The notes below the pieces were generated by a model. It ran no database searches, was not told the origin of the DNA, and worked only from the letters and a program-made list of their open reading frames with translations. The position numbers and the translations under genes were made by a program. Positions 27,201-33,621 of a DNA stretch of 64,000 nucleotides are shown here, piece by piece. The stretch is from an uncultured Chloroflexales bacterium (GTDB lineage Bacteria > Chloroflexota > Chloroflexia > Chloroflexales > Chloroflexaceae). Numbering within the stretch: position 1 is the first letter of the stretch; each line of letters begins with the position of its first letter. The DNA is taken from positions 496,001 to 560,000 of the forward strand of contig CALGUG010000059.1 in the NCBI GenBank assembly GCA_937902315.1, given 5' to 3'.

Positions 27201-27601
27201 TTCATCTTGGCAACTTCAGCCGCTTGAGGCGCTGAAACAGCGTTGAGCAGACGTTCAACCGAGTCGAGCGCTCGGTAGGTATCGTCACTTGAGAAGGGGT
27301 CTTGATGGGCCCACTTATTGCGGGTGTCGCGCAGTTCGCTTACGATCGAACGCTCGGCAAAGCCCAAGGTTTTGCGAAAAACATCGTTCCACTGCTCCCA
27401 CATCATACGCAGCAAGGCCGCTGTATCAAGATGAGGAGTATCTTGATCGAGCCATTTGAGCTCGTTTTGCCAATTGGCTGTAACAGTAGTGACCCAATAT
27501 TTGCCACGTTCGGCTAGTAATTCGCGCTCAACAAAGGGTTTTAGCCCTTCGCTAAGCAGATCCATTGCTTTGCCAACACGCTCGCGATTGGTAATTGCCA
27601 T
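24209..27601 (-). CDS. DUF499 ATPase with N-terminal Swt1-like HEPN domain (predicted defence)
   Basis: 1130 residues. The N-terminus (GKAMDLLSEGLKPFVEREL ... DTRNKWAHQDPFSSDDTYRALDSVERLL, in pieces) matches the Swt1-like HEPN module found in front of DUF499; the conserved RNKWAH is its RxxxxH-like motif. The P-loop TNFGGGKTHSMLAL is near residue 248 and Walker B LILIDEWVAYARQ near 365. A Gln/Ala-rich linker at about 1000-1060 precedes a small C-terminal domain. It is the last gene of the operon. Its start (GAGGAG, 5-base spacing) lies 3 bases after the methylase stop, so translation is probably coupled. COG1483-type ATPases with COG1743 methylases are known neighbours in predicted defence islands. 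HEPN suggests RNase or toxin activity; unproven. Confidence 0.85.
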   Translation of the reverse strand: MAITNRERVGKAMDLLSEGLKPFVERELLAERGKYWVTTVTANWQNELKWLDQDTPHLDTAALLRMMWEQWNDVFRKTLGFAERSIVSELRDTRNKWAHQDPFSSDDTYRALDSVERLLNAVSAPQAAEVAKMKQEILRQRFDEQARNELRKTSSSAIESAVTGALKPWREVITPHRDVANGRYQQAEFAADLWQVHLGEGGDEYRDPVEFFRRTYMTESLKQLLVGAAQRLAGLGGDPVVQLQTNFGGGKTHSMLALYHLVSGVQPSELLGVDQVLQEAYAGQSGSPSLPKARRVVLVGNKISPGNPSVKADGTVVHTLWGELAWQLGGREAYERVRLDDERATNPGDTLRSLFNDYGPSLILIDEWVAYARQLHDQNLLPAGNFETQFSFAQALTESAKLAKNCLLVISLPASDTSDSPHNHADDVEVGGQRGREALDRLRNVIGRVESSWRPASAEEGFEIVRRRLFEPLITNEQFKERDVVARAFAELYRSQASEFPPDVQGSSYEQRIKAAYPIHPEVFDRLYTDWSTLVKFQRTRGVLRLMAAVIHNLWEKGDRNPLIMPANIPIDEAQVQFELTRYLSDNWTPILEKDVDGPNSLPLQIDGEVTNLGKYAATRRVARTIYLGSAPIASASNRGMEDRRIKLGCVMPGESPAVFGDALRRLAAQATYLYQDGTRYWYSTQPTVTKLAEDLTEQLSREPDRVLSELDKRLRADLSNKGDFLRIHPLPGSSADVSDDLDARLVVLGINQAYSKGADNLAEVAARSILETRGTSPRIYRNSLVFLAPDRTRIQDLDEAIRKFLAWDSILRDKERYDLSPNQVKQAENQRSNADNTVKARLPETYRYLLVPSQSTPQAPITWNTLPLVGQDPLAVRASKKLRNEELLIGNLAASILKLELDKVPLWRGNHVAVRQLVEDFGRYHYLPRLTHPKVLLRAIQDGVNRLTWEVETFAYAESYDASSGRYLGLKVNNAITLSEYDSGLVVKADVAKQQLDADAEAQRQQEAQRQQAQSSASIAEPTAHSFAPSASPSRASYQAAAPEAAKPATRQLRRFHGSVQLNPARVSLHAAQIAEEVIVHLTSLLGAKVRITLEIEAEVPDGVPDNVVRTVNENSRVLKFEQAGFEEE

Positions 27602-27604
27602 GGC

Positions 27605-30600
27605 TTACTCCTCACCAAAGAGATTAGTTTGCACACTACTTGAACTGGTTTGTTGGGCAAGTTTAAGCATTTCGGGCCAGCTTTGCACTAGGCTGTTGTA
27701 GGCCAGCGCCTCTTGGGCTCGTTTGCTGCGTTCACAAATCGTATAGAGACGGTAGGCCAGTTCGCGGGCTGTTTCGGCTCGGCTGCCAAGTTGGCCCAAG
27801 AGTTCGGCGGCAGCTTGTTCCCCTTGACCCAAGCGGCGCACCAAATGGTGAACGGTCTCCCAAATGGTGAGGCGGCTATCGGCCAGTGGGCTCCAATCGG
27901 CGGCCAGCTCTTCGGGCTTAAGCAGACGCACTTTGCCGCTCTTGGCGTTTAGCAAGCCCGCTTCGATCATACCGTTAATGCTGGTATTTTTGGCTTTGGA
28001 AAGGGTTTCGGCCACGCCATATTCGCCCTCGTTAAAGGCGAACTGTTCAAACCAAGCCAAGGCCCAGCGAGTATCGGAGTCGAAATCGCCCTCTTGCTCG
28101 GCCAGCTCTTCATCAAGAACTTGGTTGATAAGCGCTAGAGCTTCGCGCACACTGAGTGGATTACCCGAAGCGTCGATCACTTTGCTATAGCGCGAAAAGA
28201 CCGCCATACCCGGGCCAATTGCCGCTTGAGCTAGGTCGACTGGGGCGATATTGCCGCGCTGCATAGCGATCAATGCTGGACGTAGCTCGGCCTTTAGCGT
28301 CGCTAGAAAATCACGTCGAGTGATTGTTGGTGCAGTTATTGGGCGGGGGCGACAGACTAATATAATTGATGTTGCTAAGGCATTAAGTGAAGCTTTCAAT
28401 GCGGCTGTTTGTTCAGTCCGCATTGGCCAAGTACCACTTAATGACAAACCAGAACTTATGATTGCATCAAGAAATGTTTCCCAACCTGTGCTAGAGATGC
28501 CATCTTTAGCATCGGTCTCGCTCTGTTTAAAAGCATAGTAGATGGTAATAGGAAAAGCAGGATGAGCTTGTTCAGCCAAACGCTGCATAGCTTGGGTCAT
28601 ACCAGTGAGGAAAAAGTGCTCGGCCTGCTCTTTACCTCCATGGCGATAAGGGGTTGCTACCAACTCTTCATCTTTAGGCGTTGCTAGTGTTGCAAATAAG
28701 TCTGGGAAAATAGGGCGTAGTGTACGACGTAGCCAAATATAAAAGAAATCAGATAGATCCGCATAGCCAATATTATCATAATAAGGTGGATCAGTAGATA
28801 TACATTTTCCAGCACTTATAGTCTGTGAAGTTGCATTAGCAGCAAATACATTTCCTATGGTTGTAACAGGAGTAAAACTAACAGCCATTGAAACTTTTTC
28901 TAGGAAGTGGTTGAAGTTACCCCCAGAATTAGACAACGGATTTGCTTCTGCAAAGTCCCAAACCATTGGTAGTGCTTGTCTTGCAAATGTCTCTCTCATT
29001 GCTCCTCGATCATTCATCCAGAAACAAAGCGAAGACCACATATTAACCGCTTTATCAATAGCAAATGCTAAATAGACTGCTATAGCATCAGCATAGGATT
29101 GAGCACTAGTGCCACCAGCGTTAAGACCAAGATCATTATCGCTTAACCCAGCAGCAATTGCATCAGCTTTAACCTTTTCACGAGCTTCAGCCACTAGATC
29201 GGCAAAGGTATTAAGTGCTACCAGTTGACGAGGACTAAAAAGATGCCCAAAAGTAGTAAGACCATATTCTACGACATTCGTTCTGCCAGGCCAGTGTGAG
29301 ATTTCAGTTTGGGGTATCCACTCAGGCTGAGCTTGGGTTGCTATCACTTCGTGTTTAGCTGTAGGGCTTAAATAGACACGACCACGATCACCTTCAGCTA
29401 CAATCGCCATTAAACGAGCGCCCATTCTTCCCGCTTGACCTTCAGATCGAATATGATCGTAGCTAATTGGTACATTGGATAATAAACAACGAAAGGCTGC
29501 TCTTTTGCCAGCAGAGGTACCAATTTTAGTGGTCTCTGGATTTTCAGGTTTACCTACTTTAACAGTGAAGCGATAGCTATCGCCCTCGATCACTGGCTCA
29601 ATATAGGCTTCTTTCCCTGCTTTGGTGGAGAGCATAAAGGTCGAAGCGAGCGGAACATCGACATGGGCGAAGGCTGGGTTAGGGCTTTTCACAGTGCGCG
29701 CCCACAGCCAAGCGATCACGGTGAGCTCTTGGTTCTGATATGGCTTCAGGTCGGGGCGCTCCTGCACCATCTCTGGGGTGACTTTGATCTTAGGGTAGAG
29801 ATGGCCGATACGCTTCTCGGCTTCCTCGCGCATCCACTGGCCATAGTAGCGCACATCTTCCGCCAGACCTTGGGCACCCTTCCAGGAACGAGGAGGGAGG
29901 AAAGAGGATTGAGCATCTCGCCTCAGATCGTCGTTGTCTCCTTTTTGTTCGCTGCTTATACCTATTTCCTCGTTTCTCGACCCTCCCTCAGCGTGCGGCG
30001 CATCGTCGTGAGCATACGGCTGACTTCGTCGATCAAGCCGCGCGTTAGGATCGTCTCCTGGAGTTGAAACCAACCGATTCGCTCGCAAAGAGTCAGAAGG
30101 GTCTCCACTTCCGCCAGTGAGCCCTGAGCGATCGCCAGGAATTGAGCCTTCTCGTTGCGTGACTCGCGCGTCCATCCCTCCGCGATATTCGCCGGAATCG
30201 ACACGGCCGCCCGCGTGATCTGCGAACGCATCCCGTACGTCTCTTCCCGCGGGAGCTGTGGAGTCAAGCGATAGATCGCCTGCGCCAAATCCATCGACTT
30301 CTGCCAGACCACCAGTTCCCGATAGTGAAGCGGCTCGCTCTTTTCTCGTTTCTCCATACTCACTCCTACTCTTGGGATTGACCGGCGGCTGGTTGGCGAA
30401 CTTCGGCGGGATCTCGATCATCGCCTTATTGATCAGCACTGGCACCGGGTTCAGGTCGCTAGCATAGCTCTCTAAGCCCAAACGCTGGGCCTCCAGCGGC
30501 AGCGCGCCGCCGCCGGCGAAGGGGTCGTGGAAGGCCGGCAGCTTTTCGGGGTCGAACAGTTCGGCGGCACGCGGGTGATCGCGGTTTGCCTCACAGGTGC

Positions 30601-30934
30601 GCCGCCAACTCTTCCAAATCTCCTCGCGGGCTTGGTTCAAGACCTTTTCATTGGTAGTATTCTCCCACAACACCAACTGCTCGATAATCCGAAAGAGCCG
30701 CTGGCGCTCGGCCTCTTGGGCCTCCTCGGTGGGGAACAACTCGGGATGAGCCGAAGGATCATCGACCATCTGAGCGAAAATCACCGCCCGCGCTGCGGCC
30801 AATGGTCGGCGCGCCCACCACAGGTGCAGCGTGCTGGGGTGGCCATGGCGGATGGACTTCTCGCGGGCGCTGGCGGCGTTGATCGCATCCAGCGGCAGGG
30901 CAACTTCAATCAGTTTTTTCTTAATGGTCTGCAT
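27605..30934 (-). CDS. DUF1156 DNA adenine methylase, interrupted in frame by an IVP-type insertion
   Basis: 1109 residues, longer than usual for the family because of an insert. N-terminal DUF1156 (IRHGHPSTLHLWWARRPLAA) is followed by SAM motif I HDPFAGGGALPLEAQRLG and SDLNPVPVLINKA. Residues about 190-345 are unlike the family (low-complexity Gly/Asp/Arg) and correspond to the insertion carrying a separate four-helix-bundle gene. Family sequence resumes at WKGAQGLAEDVRYYGQWM. Catalytic motif IV is DPPYYDNIGYADLSDF near residue 715. The product likely methylates adenine in DNA for self/non-self marking. The segment 28300-29565 is strikingly AT-rich against both flanks, suggesting an exchanged core. 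The start has AAGGAAGAG about 10 bases upstream. Confidence 0.85.
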   Translation of the reverse strand: MQTIKKKLIEVALPLDAINAASAREKSIRHGHPSTLHLWWARRPLAAARAVIFAQMVDDPSAHPELFPTEEAQEAERQRLFRIIEQLVLWENTTNEKVLNQAREEIWKSWRRTCEANRDHPRAAELFDPEKLPAFHDPFAGGGALPLEAQRLGLESYASDLNPVPVLINKAMIEIPPKFANQPPVNPKSRSEYGETRKERAASLSGTGGLAEVDGFGAGDLSLDSTAPAGRDVRDAFADHAGGRVDSGEYRGGMDARVTQREGSIPGDRSGLTGGSGDPSDSLRANRLVSTPGDDPNARLDRRSQPYAHDDAPHAEGGSRNEEIGISSEQKGDNDDLRRDAQSSFLPPRSWKGAQGLAEDVRYYGQWMREEAEKRIGHLYPKIKVTPEMVQERPDLKPYQNQELTVIAWLWARTVKSPNPAFAHVDVPLASTFMLSTKAGKEAYIEPVIEGDSYRFTVKVGKPENPETTKIGTSAGKRAAFRCLLSNVPISYDHIRSEGQAGRMGARLMAIVAEGDRGRVYLSPTAKHEVIATQAQPEWIPQTEISHWPGRTNVVEYGLTTFGHLFSPRQLVALNTFADLVAEAREKVKADAIAAGLSDNDLGLNAGGTSAQSYADAIAVYLAFAIDKAVNMWSSLCFWMNDRGAMRETFARQALPMVWDFAEANPLSNSGGNFNHFLEKVSMAVSFTPVTTIGNVFAANATSQTISAGKCISTDPPYYDNIGYADLSDFFYIWLRRTLRPIFPDLFATLATPKDEELVATPYRHGGKEQAEHFFLTGMTQAMQRLAEQAHPAFPITIYYAFKQSETDAKDGISSTGWETFLDAIISSGLSLSGTWPMRTEQTAALKASLNALATSIILVCRPRPITAPTITRRDFLATLKAELRPALIAMQRGNIAPVDLAQAAIGPGMAVFSRYSKVIDASGNPLSVREALALINQVLDEELAEQEGDFDSDTRWALAWFEQFAFNEGEYGVAETLSKAKNTSINGMIEAGLLNAKSGKVRLLKPEELAADWSPLADSRLTIWETVHHLVRRLGQGEQAAAELLGQLGSRAETARELAYRLYTICERSKRAQEALAYNSLVQSWPEMLKLAQQTSSSSVQTNLFGEE
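28300..29565 (-). other. AT-rich mosaic segment within the methylase gene
   Basis: By eye the codon and base use changes near 28300 and again near 29565: inside, codons are A/T-ending and CGATCG-type words vanish, while both ends match genome style. The frame is intact. The segment contains the DPPY catalytic motif and the region after it. Boundaries are approximate. Confidence 0.55.
29890..30366 (-). other. IVS-like in-frame insertion in the methylase gene
   Basis: Between ...FANQPPVNPK and WKGAQGLAEDV... the methylase frame runs through about 155 residues that match no part of the family. The same DNA encodes a four-helix-bundle protein in a different frame. The insertion keeps the methylase frame open, so its length is a multiple of three. 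The ends are approximate. A short imperfect direct repeat (TCGTTTCTC at about 29971 and 30346) lies near both ends of the inner gene. Confidence 0.7.
29962..30357 (-). CDS. Four-helix-bundle protein of the 23S rRNA IVP family, nested in the methylase gene
   Basis: 131 residues from the ATG at 30357, with AGGAG 5 bases upstream (GTAGGAGTGAGT before the ATG). The sequence has all IVP hallmarks: YRELVVWQKSMDLAQAIYRL, PREETYGMRSQITRAAVSIP, ANIAEGWTRESRNEKAQFLA, IAQGSLAEVETLLTLCERIG. These proteins (PF05635/TIGR02436) form pentameric helical bundles and are encoded in intervening sequences of 23S rRNA genes; their function is unknown. Here the host is a protein-coding gene, read on the same strand in another frame. 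Translation would be independent of the methylase. The codon pattern favours this frame over the methylase frame. Confidence 0.85.
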   Translation of the reverse strand: MEKREKSEPLHYRELVVWQKSMDLAQAIYRLTPQLPREETYGMRSQITRAAVSIPANIAEGWTRESRNEKAQFLAIAQGSLAEVETLLTLCERIGWFQLQETILTRGLIDEVSRMLTTMRRTLREGRETRK

Positions 30935-31051
30935 ATCTGATGACTCTTCCTTATTCAGAGCTTATCTAAACAATTGGCTTGGGCGGCAAGCTGGGCCTGC
31001 CGCTCTTGGCCGTGTATTGTACTATGCTTGTTGGATAAATGGGGCTGGGCC

Positions 31052-32626
31052 TCACCAACCCGGGTATTTTGACCAGTCGGCTGCAAACCAGCTGGCTTGG
31101 GGCGCGTTACTAAACTCCAAAAAGAAGTCATTGGCCAACTCGTTGATCTGCTTGCGCAGCTCTAGCTGGGCTAACCAGCGCTCGGGAATGGCTTGGACCC
31201 CATAGAGCAGGCCAAGGATTTGCCCGCTCAGCGCCCCTGTAAGATCGCTATCGCCGCCATGGTTGATCGCTAGCCAGAGGCCATGGGCGAAATTTTCGGC
31301 CTTTAGGGCGGAAAAGATCGCGATCGCCAGCGCTTCAGGGCCTGTTGCGCCGCCTCCCAACTGTTGGACGCTGCTGGCGTTCGCGGGCAGGCCCGTCGCC
31401 AGCTCGCGCGCACGAGTCACGGCTTTGAGGCACTCCTTATGTTTTGGCTTGGCTTTCAATGCTTCTTCGGCAGCGTCGAGGGCCTGCTCAAGACTATCGC
31501 CAGCCACCAGTCGCTCGATCAGCAGGGCAAAGAAGCCCGCCGCTAGATAGCCGGAAGCATGGCCATGGGTCAAGGCCGCTAGCTCGCAGCCCAGCTCAAA
31601 GCTCTTAAATCCACCAGCCAAGCCGACCGGAGCGATGCGCGCCAATCCTCCCGCGCCCTTGCTGCTATTGATTGGCTGTTCTAGGCTGCCTCGTTTGCCG
31701 CTTTGCAAAGCCTCAATCACGGTTGGGCTGGCCCCACGGCGCACGCCTAAGCCTGCGATGGTGCTCAACCAGCCGTCGTTTTTGATAGTGGCGCTGGCTT
31801 TTTGGGGCAGGGCTTGCTTTTGGCTCGCCAGCCAGCGGTAGTAGGTTTGCAAAAGCACTCCCACAAGATCACAAATACCTTTGGCCTCCATCCGCCGTTT
31901 GGCGCGAATCAAGCCTTCGGCAGTAAAGAGCGTCATTTGGCTATGCCAACTTAGGCCGCCGCGTATGCCCTTGATCGACAGGTAGTCGACTTGGTCAGGC
32001 GAGCTAAATTGAGCCCCTTTGCCTGCGTGGCGAACGCCCGCCCCCAGCGCATCGCCGACTGCGCCGCCCAGCAGACAGCCAGCGATATGCTCGATCGTAA
32101 AGCTCGCGCCTTGGGCTGCGACATGCTTTTCGAGCTCGGCTTGCCACTCTTGCGAGATCAGCTTGCGCACCGCTTGCAAGGAACTGGCATTGATTAAACT
32201 GCGACGTACATGGCTGCCGCTTTCGGCATCGAAGGCCAAGGCTTCGATATAACCATCGCGCAGAGCATCGCGCTCTAGCAGGTAGAGGGTTGGCGCGCTG
32301 TAGGAGCGATACAGACCCGCCTTCACAAGATCGAACCCTTCTGTAGCGCCGCTTAGCAGATCGACCACAGCCTCCAGCTTGCTCTTGATCCATGCTTGAC
32401 GCTCAGCCTCACCCTTACCAGCTAACTGAAACGCTTGATACAAAACCTTTTCTCGGATCGAGCCAGGTTTGCCCTTTGGTTCCACTATCAATTGATAGAC
32501 GCTAATTGTGATTGCCGGAGTAATCAACGATAGCTCGTCCATAGGGAACTCAAACGACTGATGCAGATCAAGCTCAATCTGGTAGTTGCCGACTTTGCGG
32601 CTTTCTAGTCGCGTTGCTGTTGCCAC
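31052..32626 (-). CDS. ADP-ribosylglycohydrolase-family protein with altered metal site
   Basis: 524 residues from a GTG with AGGA upstream. Residues 1-170 form an unrecognised N-terminal domain. The rest is the DraG/ARH fold: CLLGGAVGDALGA near 185, then LSWHSQMTLFTAEGLI where the family has (S/T)DDTQM, THGHASGYLAAGFFALLIE, and NHGGDSDLTGALSGQILG near the end. The first Asp-Asp-Thr metal ligands are replaced by Trp-His-Ser, while the C-terminal Asp-Ser-Asp set is kept. The family removes ADP-ribose from proteins or DNA. Loss of one metal set predicts weak or no hydrolysis, leaving ADP-ribose binding possible. It sits between the zinc-finger gene and the methylase in the operon. Confidence 0.85.
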   Translation of the reverse strand: MATATRLESRKVGNYQIELDLHQSFEFPMDELSLITPAITISVYQLIVEPKGKPGSIREKVLYQAFQLAGKGEAERQAWIKSKLEAVVDLLSGATEGFDLVKAGLYRSYSAPTLYLLERDALRDGYIEALAFDAESGSHVRRSLINASSLQAVRKLISQEWQAELEKHVAAQGASFTIEHIAGCLLGGAVGDALGAGVRHAGKGAQFSSPDQVDYLSIKGIRGGLSWHSQMTLFTAEGLIRAKRRMEAKGICDLVGVLLQTYYRWLASQKQALPQKASATIKNDGWLSTIAGLGVRRGASPTVIEALQSGKRGSLEQPINSSKGAGGLARIAPVGLAGGFKSFELGCELAALTHGHASGYLAAGFFALLIERLVAGDSLEQALDAAEEALKAKPKHKECLKAVTRARELATGLPANASSVQQLGGGATGPEALAIAIFSALKAENFAHGLWLAINHGGDSDLTGALSGQILGLLYGVQAIPERWLAQLELRKQINELANDFFLEFSNAPQASWFAADWSKYPGW

Positions 32627-32840
32627 AATCCTACTCGTTTCTATGCTCTAGGACAAGCTGACCTAGTCGCGAGCCATAGCACCCCAAGCAGCGCCAAGGC
32701 TCTGCTTGCCTCAAAGCGCCTTTGGATAGATCGATTGATCTAGCCAGTTTAAAAAGTACCTCTGCTAGATTAGTACCAATTACAGCCAAAAACGCAACAG
32801 GCTATGCTGGATAGTTAGTTATAGACTATTTCAAGCATCT

Positions 32841-33509
32841 TTACTCGGTTATTGGCCTAAGATCGACGTAGAGTAATTGGGTTCGACGAAAATCCGGTTT
32901 TGAATCGTCGCAGAGATGAGGTGTACGGCTTTTGCGGCCCATCTCAATATCAAACATGTCAACATCTCTATCACTCTTTTTAGGAACAAGGCAGATGCGC
33001 CGTCCGCATCTATGACATGTATCGATTAAGTAGCCATCTGCTGTTCTGCGCAGCTTCGAGCCTGTGTATGAGCGTGTTTTTTTGGATTTGGGGTGAGGCC
33101 TTACCTTTTGTTCCTTGGTTTGGATCTGTTCAACTGGTCTGCGCAGCCCAGTACATCGCTGTAAATGATGATTCAAGAATGCTTTATGAAATAAGCGAAG
33201 GCATTGTGGGCATTCTACTAACTCATCCTCTTCATCGTTGTTGTTTCGTTTAGTCTCAACATACGTACTTGATTGGCCCACCTTTTTATCGTTGTTGTTT
33301 CGTTTGGTCTCAACATACGTACTTGATTGGCCCACCTTTTCATCGTTGTTGTTTCGTTTGGGCTCAACATATGTACTCGATTGGCCTACCTTGGATTCTA
33401 TAGCTTTTGCCTGACAACGACTTTCATGGCCTGAAAGTAGGTCTTCGCGAACCGTAGCACCACAGTTTGGACAAGCGATCAAGGCCTTTCCAGCAATAAC
33501 TTGTCTCAC
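32841..33509 (-). CDS. Zinc-finger protein with 18-residue tandem repeats (defence operon, unknown)
   Basis: 222 residues from a GTG at 33509 preceded by AAGGAGG at 6-base spacing; the open frame extends to 33641 but that part lacks start signals and overlaps the helicase. An N-terminal finger CPNCGATVREDLLSGHESRC is followed by three near-identical repeats of KVGQSSTYVETKRNNND, a second finger CPQCLRLFHKAFLNHHLQRC, a basic stretch, and a CHRCGRR...C segment near the end. Both fingers are CxxC...HxxxxC-type. The helicase stop lies 112 bases upstream. It may be a DNA-binding or adaptor subunit; no family is recognised. Confidence 0.75.
   Translation of the reverse strand: MRQVIAGKALIACPNCGATVREDLLSGHESRCQAKAIESKVGQSSTYVEPKRNNNDEKVGQSSTYVETKRNNNDKKVGQSSTYVETKRNNNDEEDELVECPQCLRLFHKAFLNHHLQRCTGLRRPVEQIQTKEQKVRPHPKSKKTRSYTGSKLRRTADGYLIDTCHRCGRRICLVPKKSDRDVDMFDIEMGRKSRTPHLCDDSKPDFRRTQLLYVDLRPITE
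33234..33395 (-). repeat. Three 54-bp tandem repeats in the zinc-finger gene
   Basis: Units begin at 33234, 33288 and 33342 (period exactly 54). The first two are almost identical; the third has a few changes. In protein they give 18-residue units between the two zinc fingers, so copy change would keep the frame. Confidence 0.9.
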
Positions 33510-33621
33510 GATGATCCTCCTTGGATATGCAGGCAAGGCGAGCATTCTAGGGAAAATGGCACATGGAATTCGTTGTTGGCAGTCTGTTTTGAAGCCAAAC
33601 CAACCCGAAACTGTTATTTGG

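Noticed and set aside
33234..33395. Possible CRISPR array
   Set aside because: Three 54-bp units are directly adjacent without unique spacers and are in frame within a coding gene, so they are tandem coding repeats.
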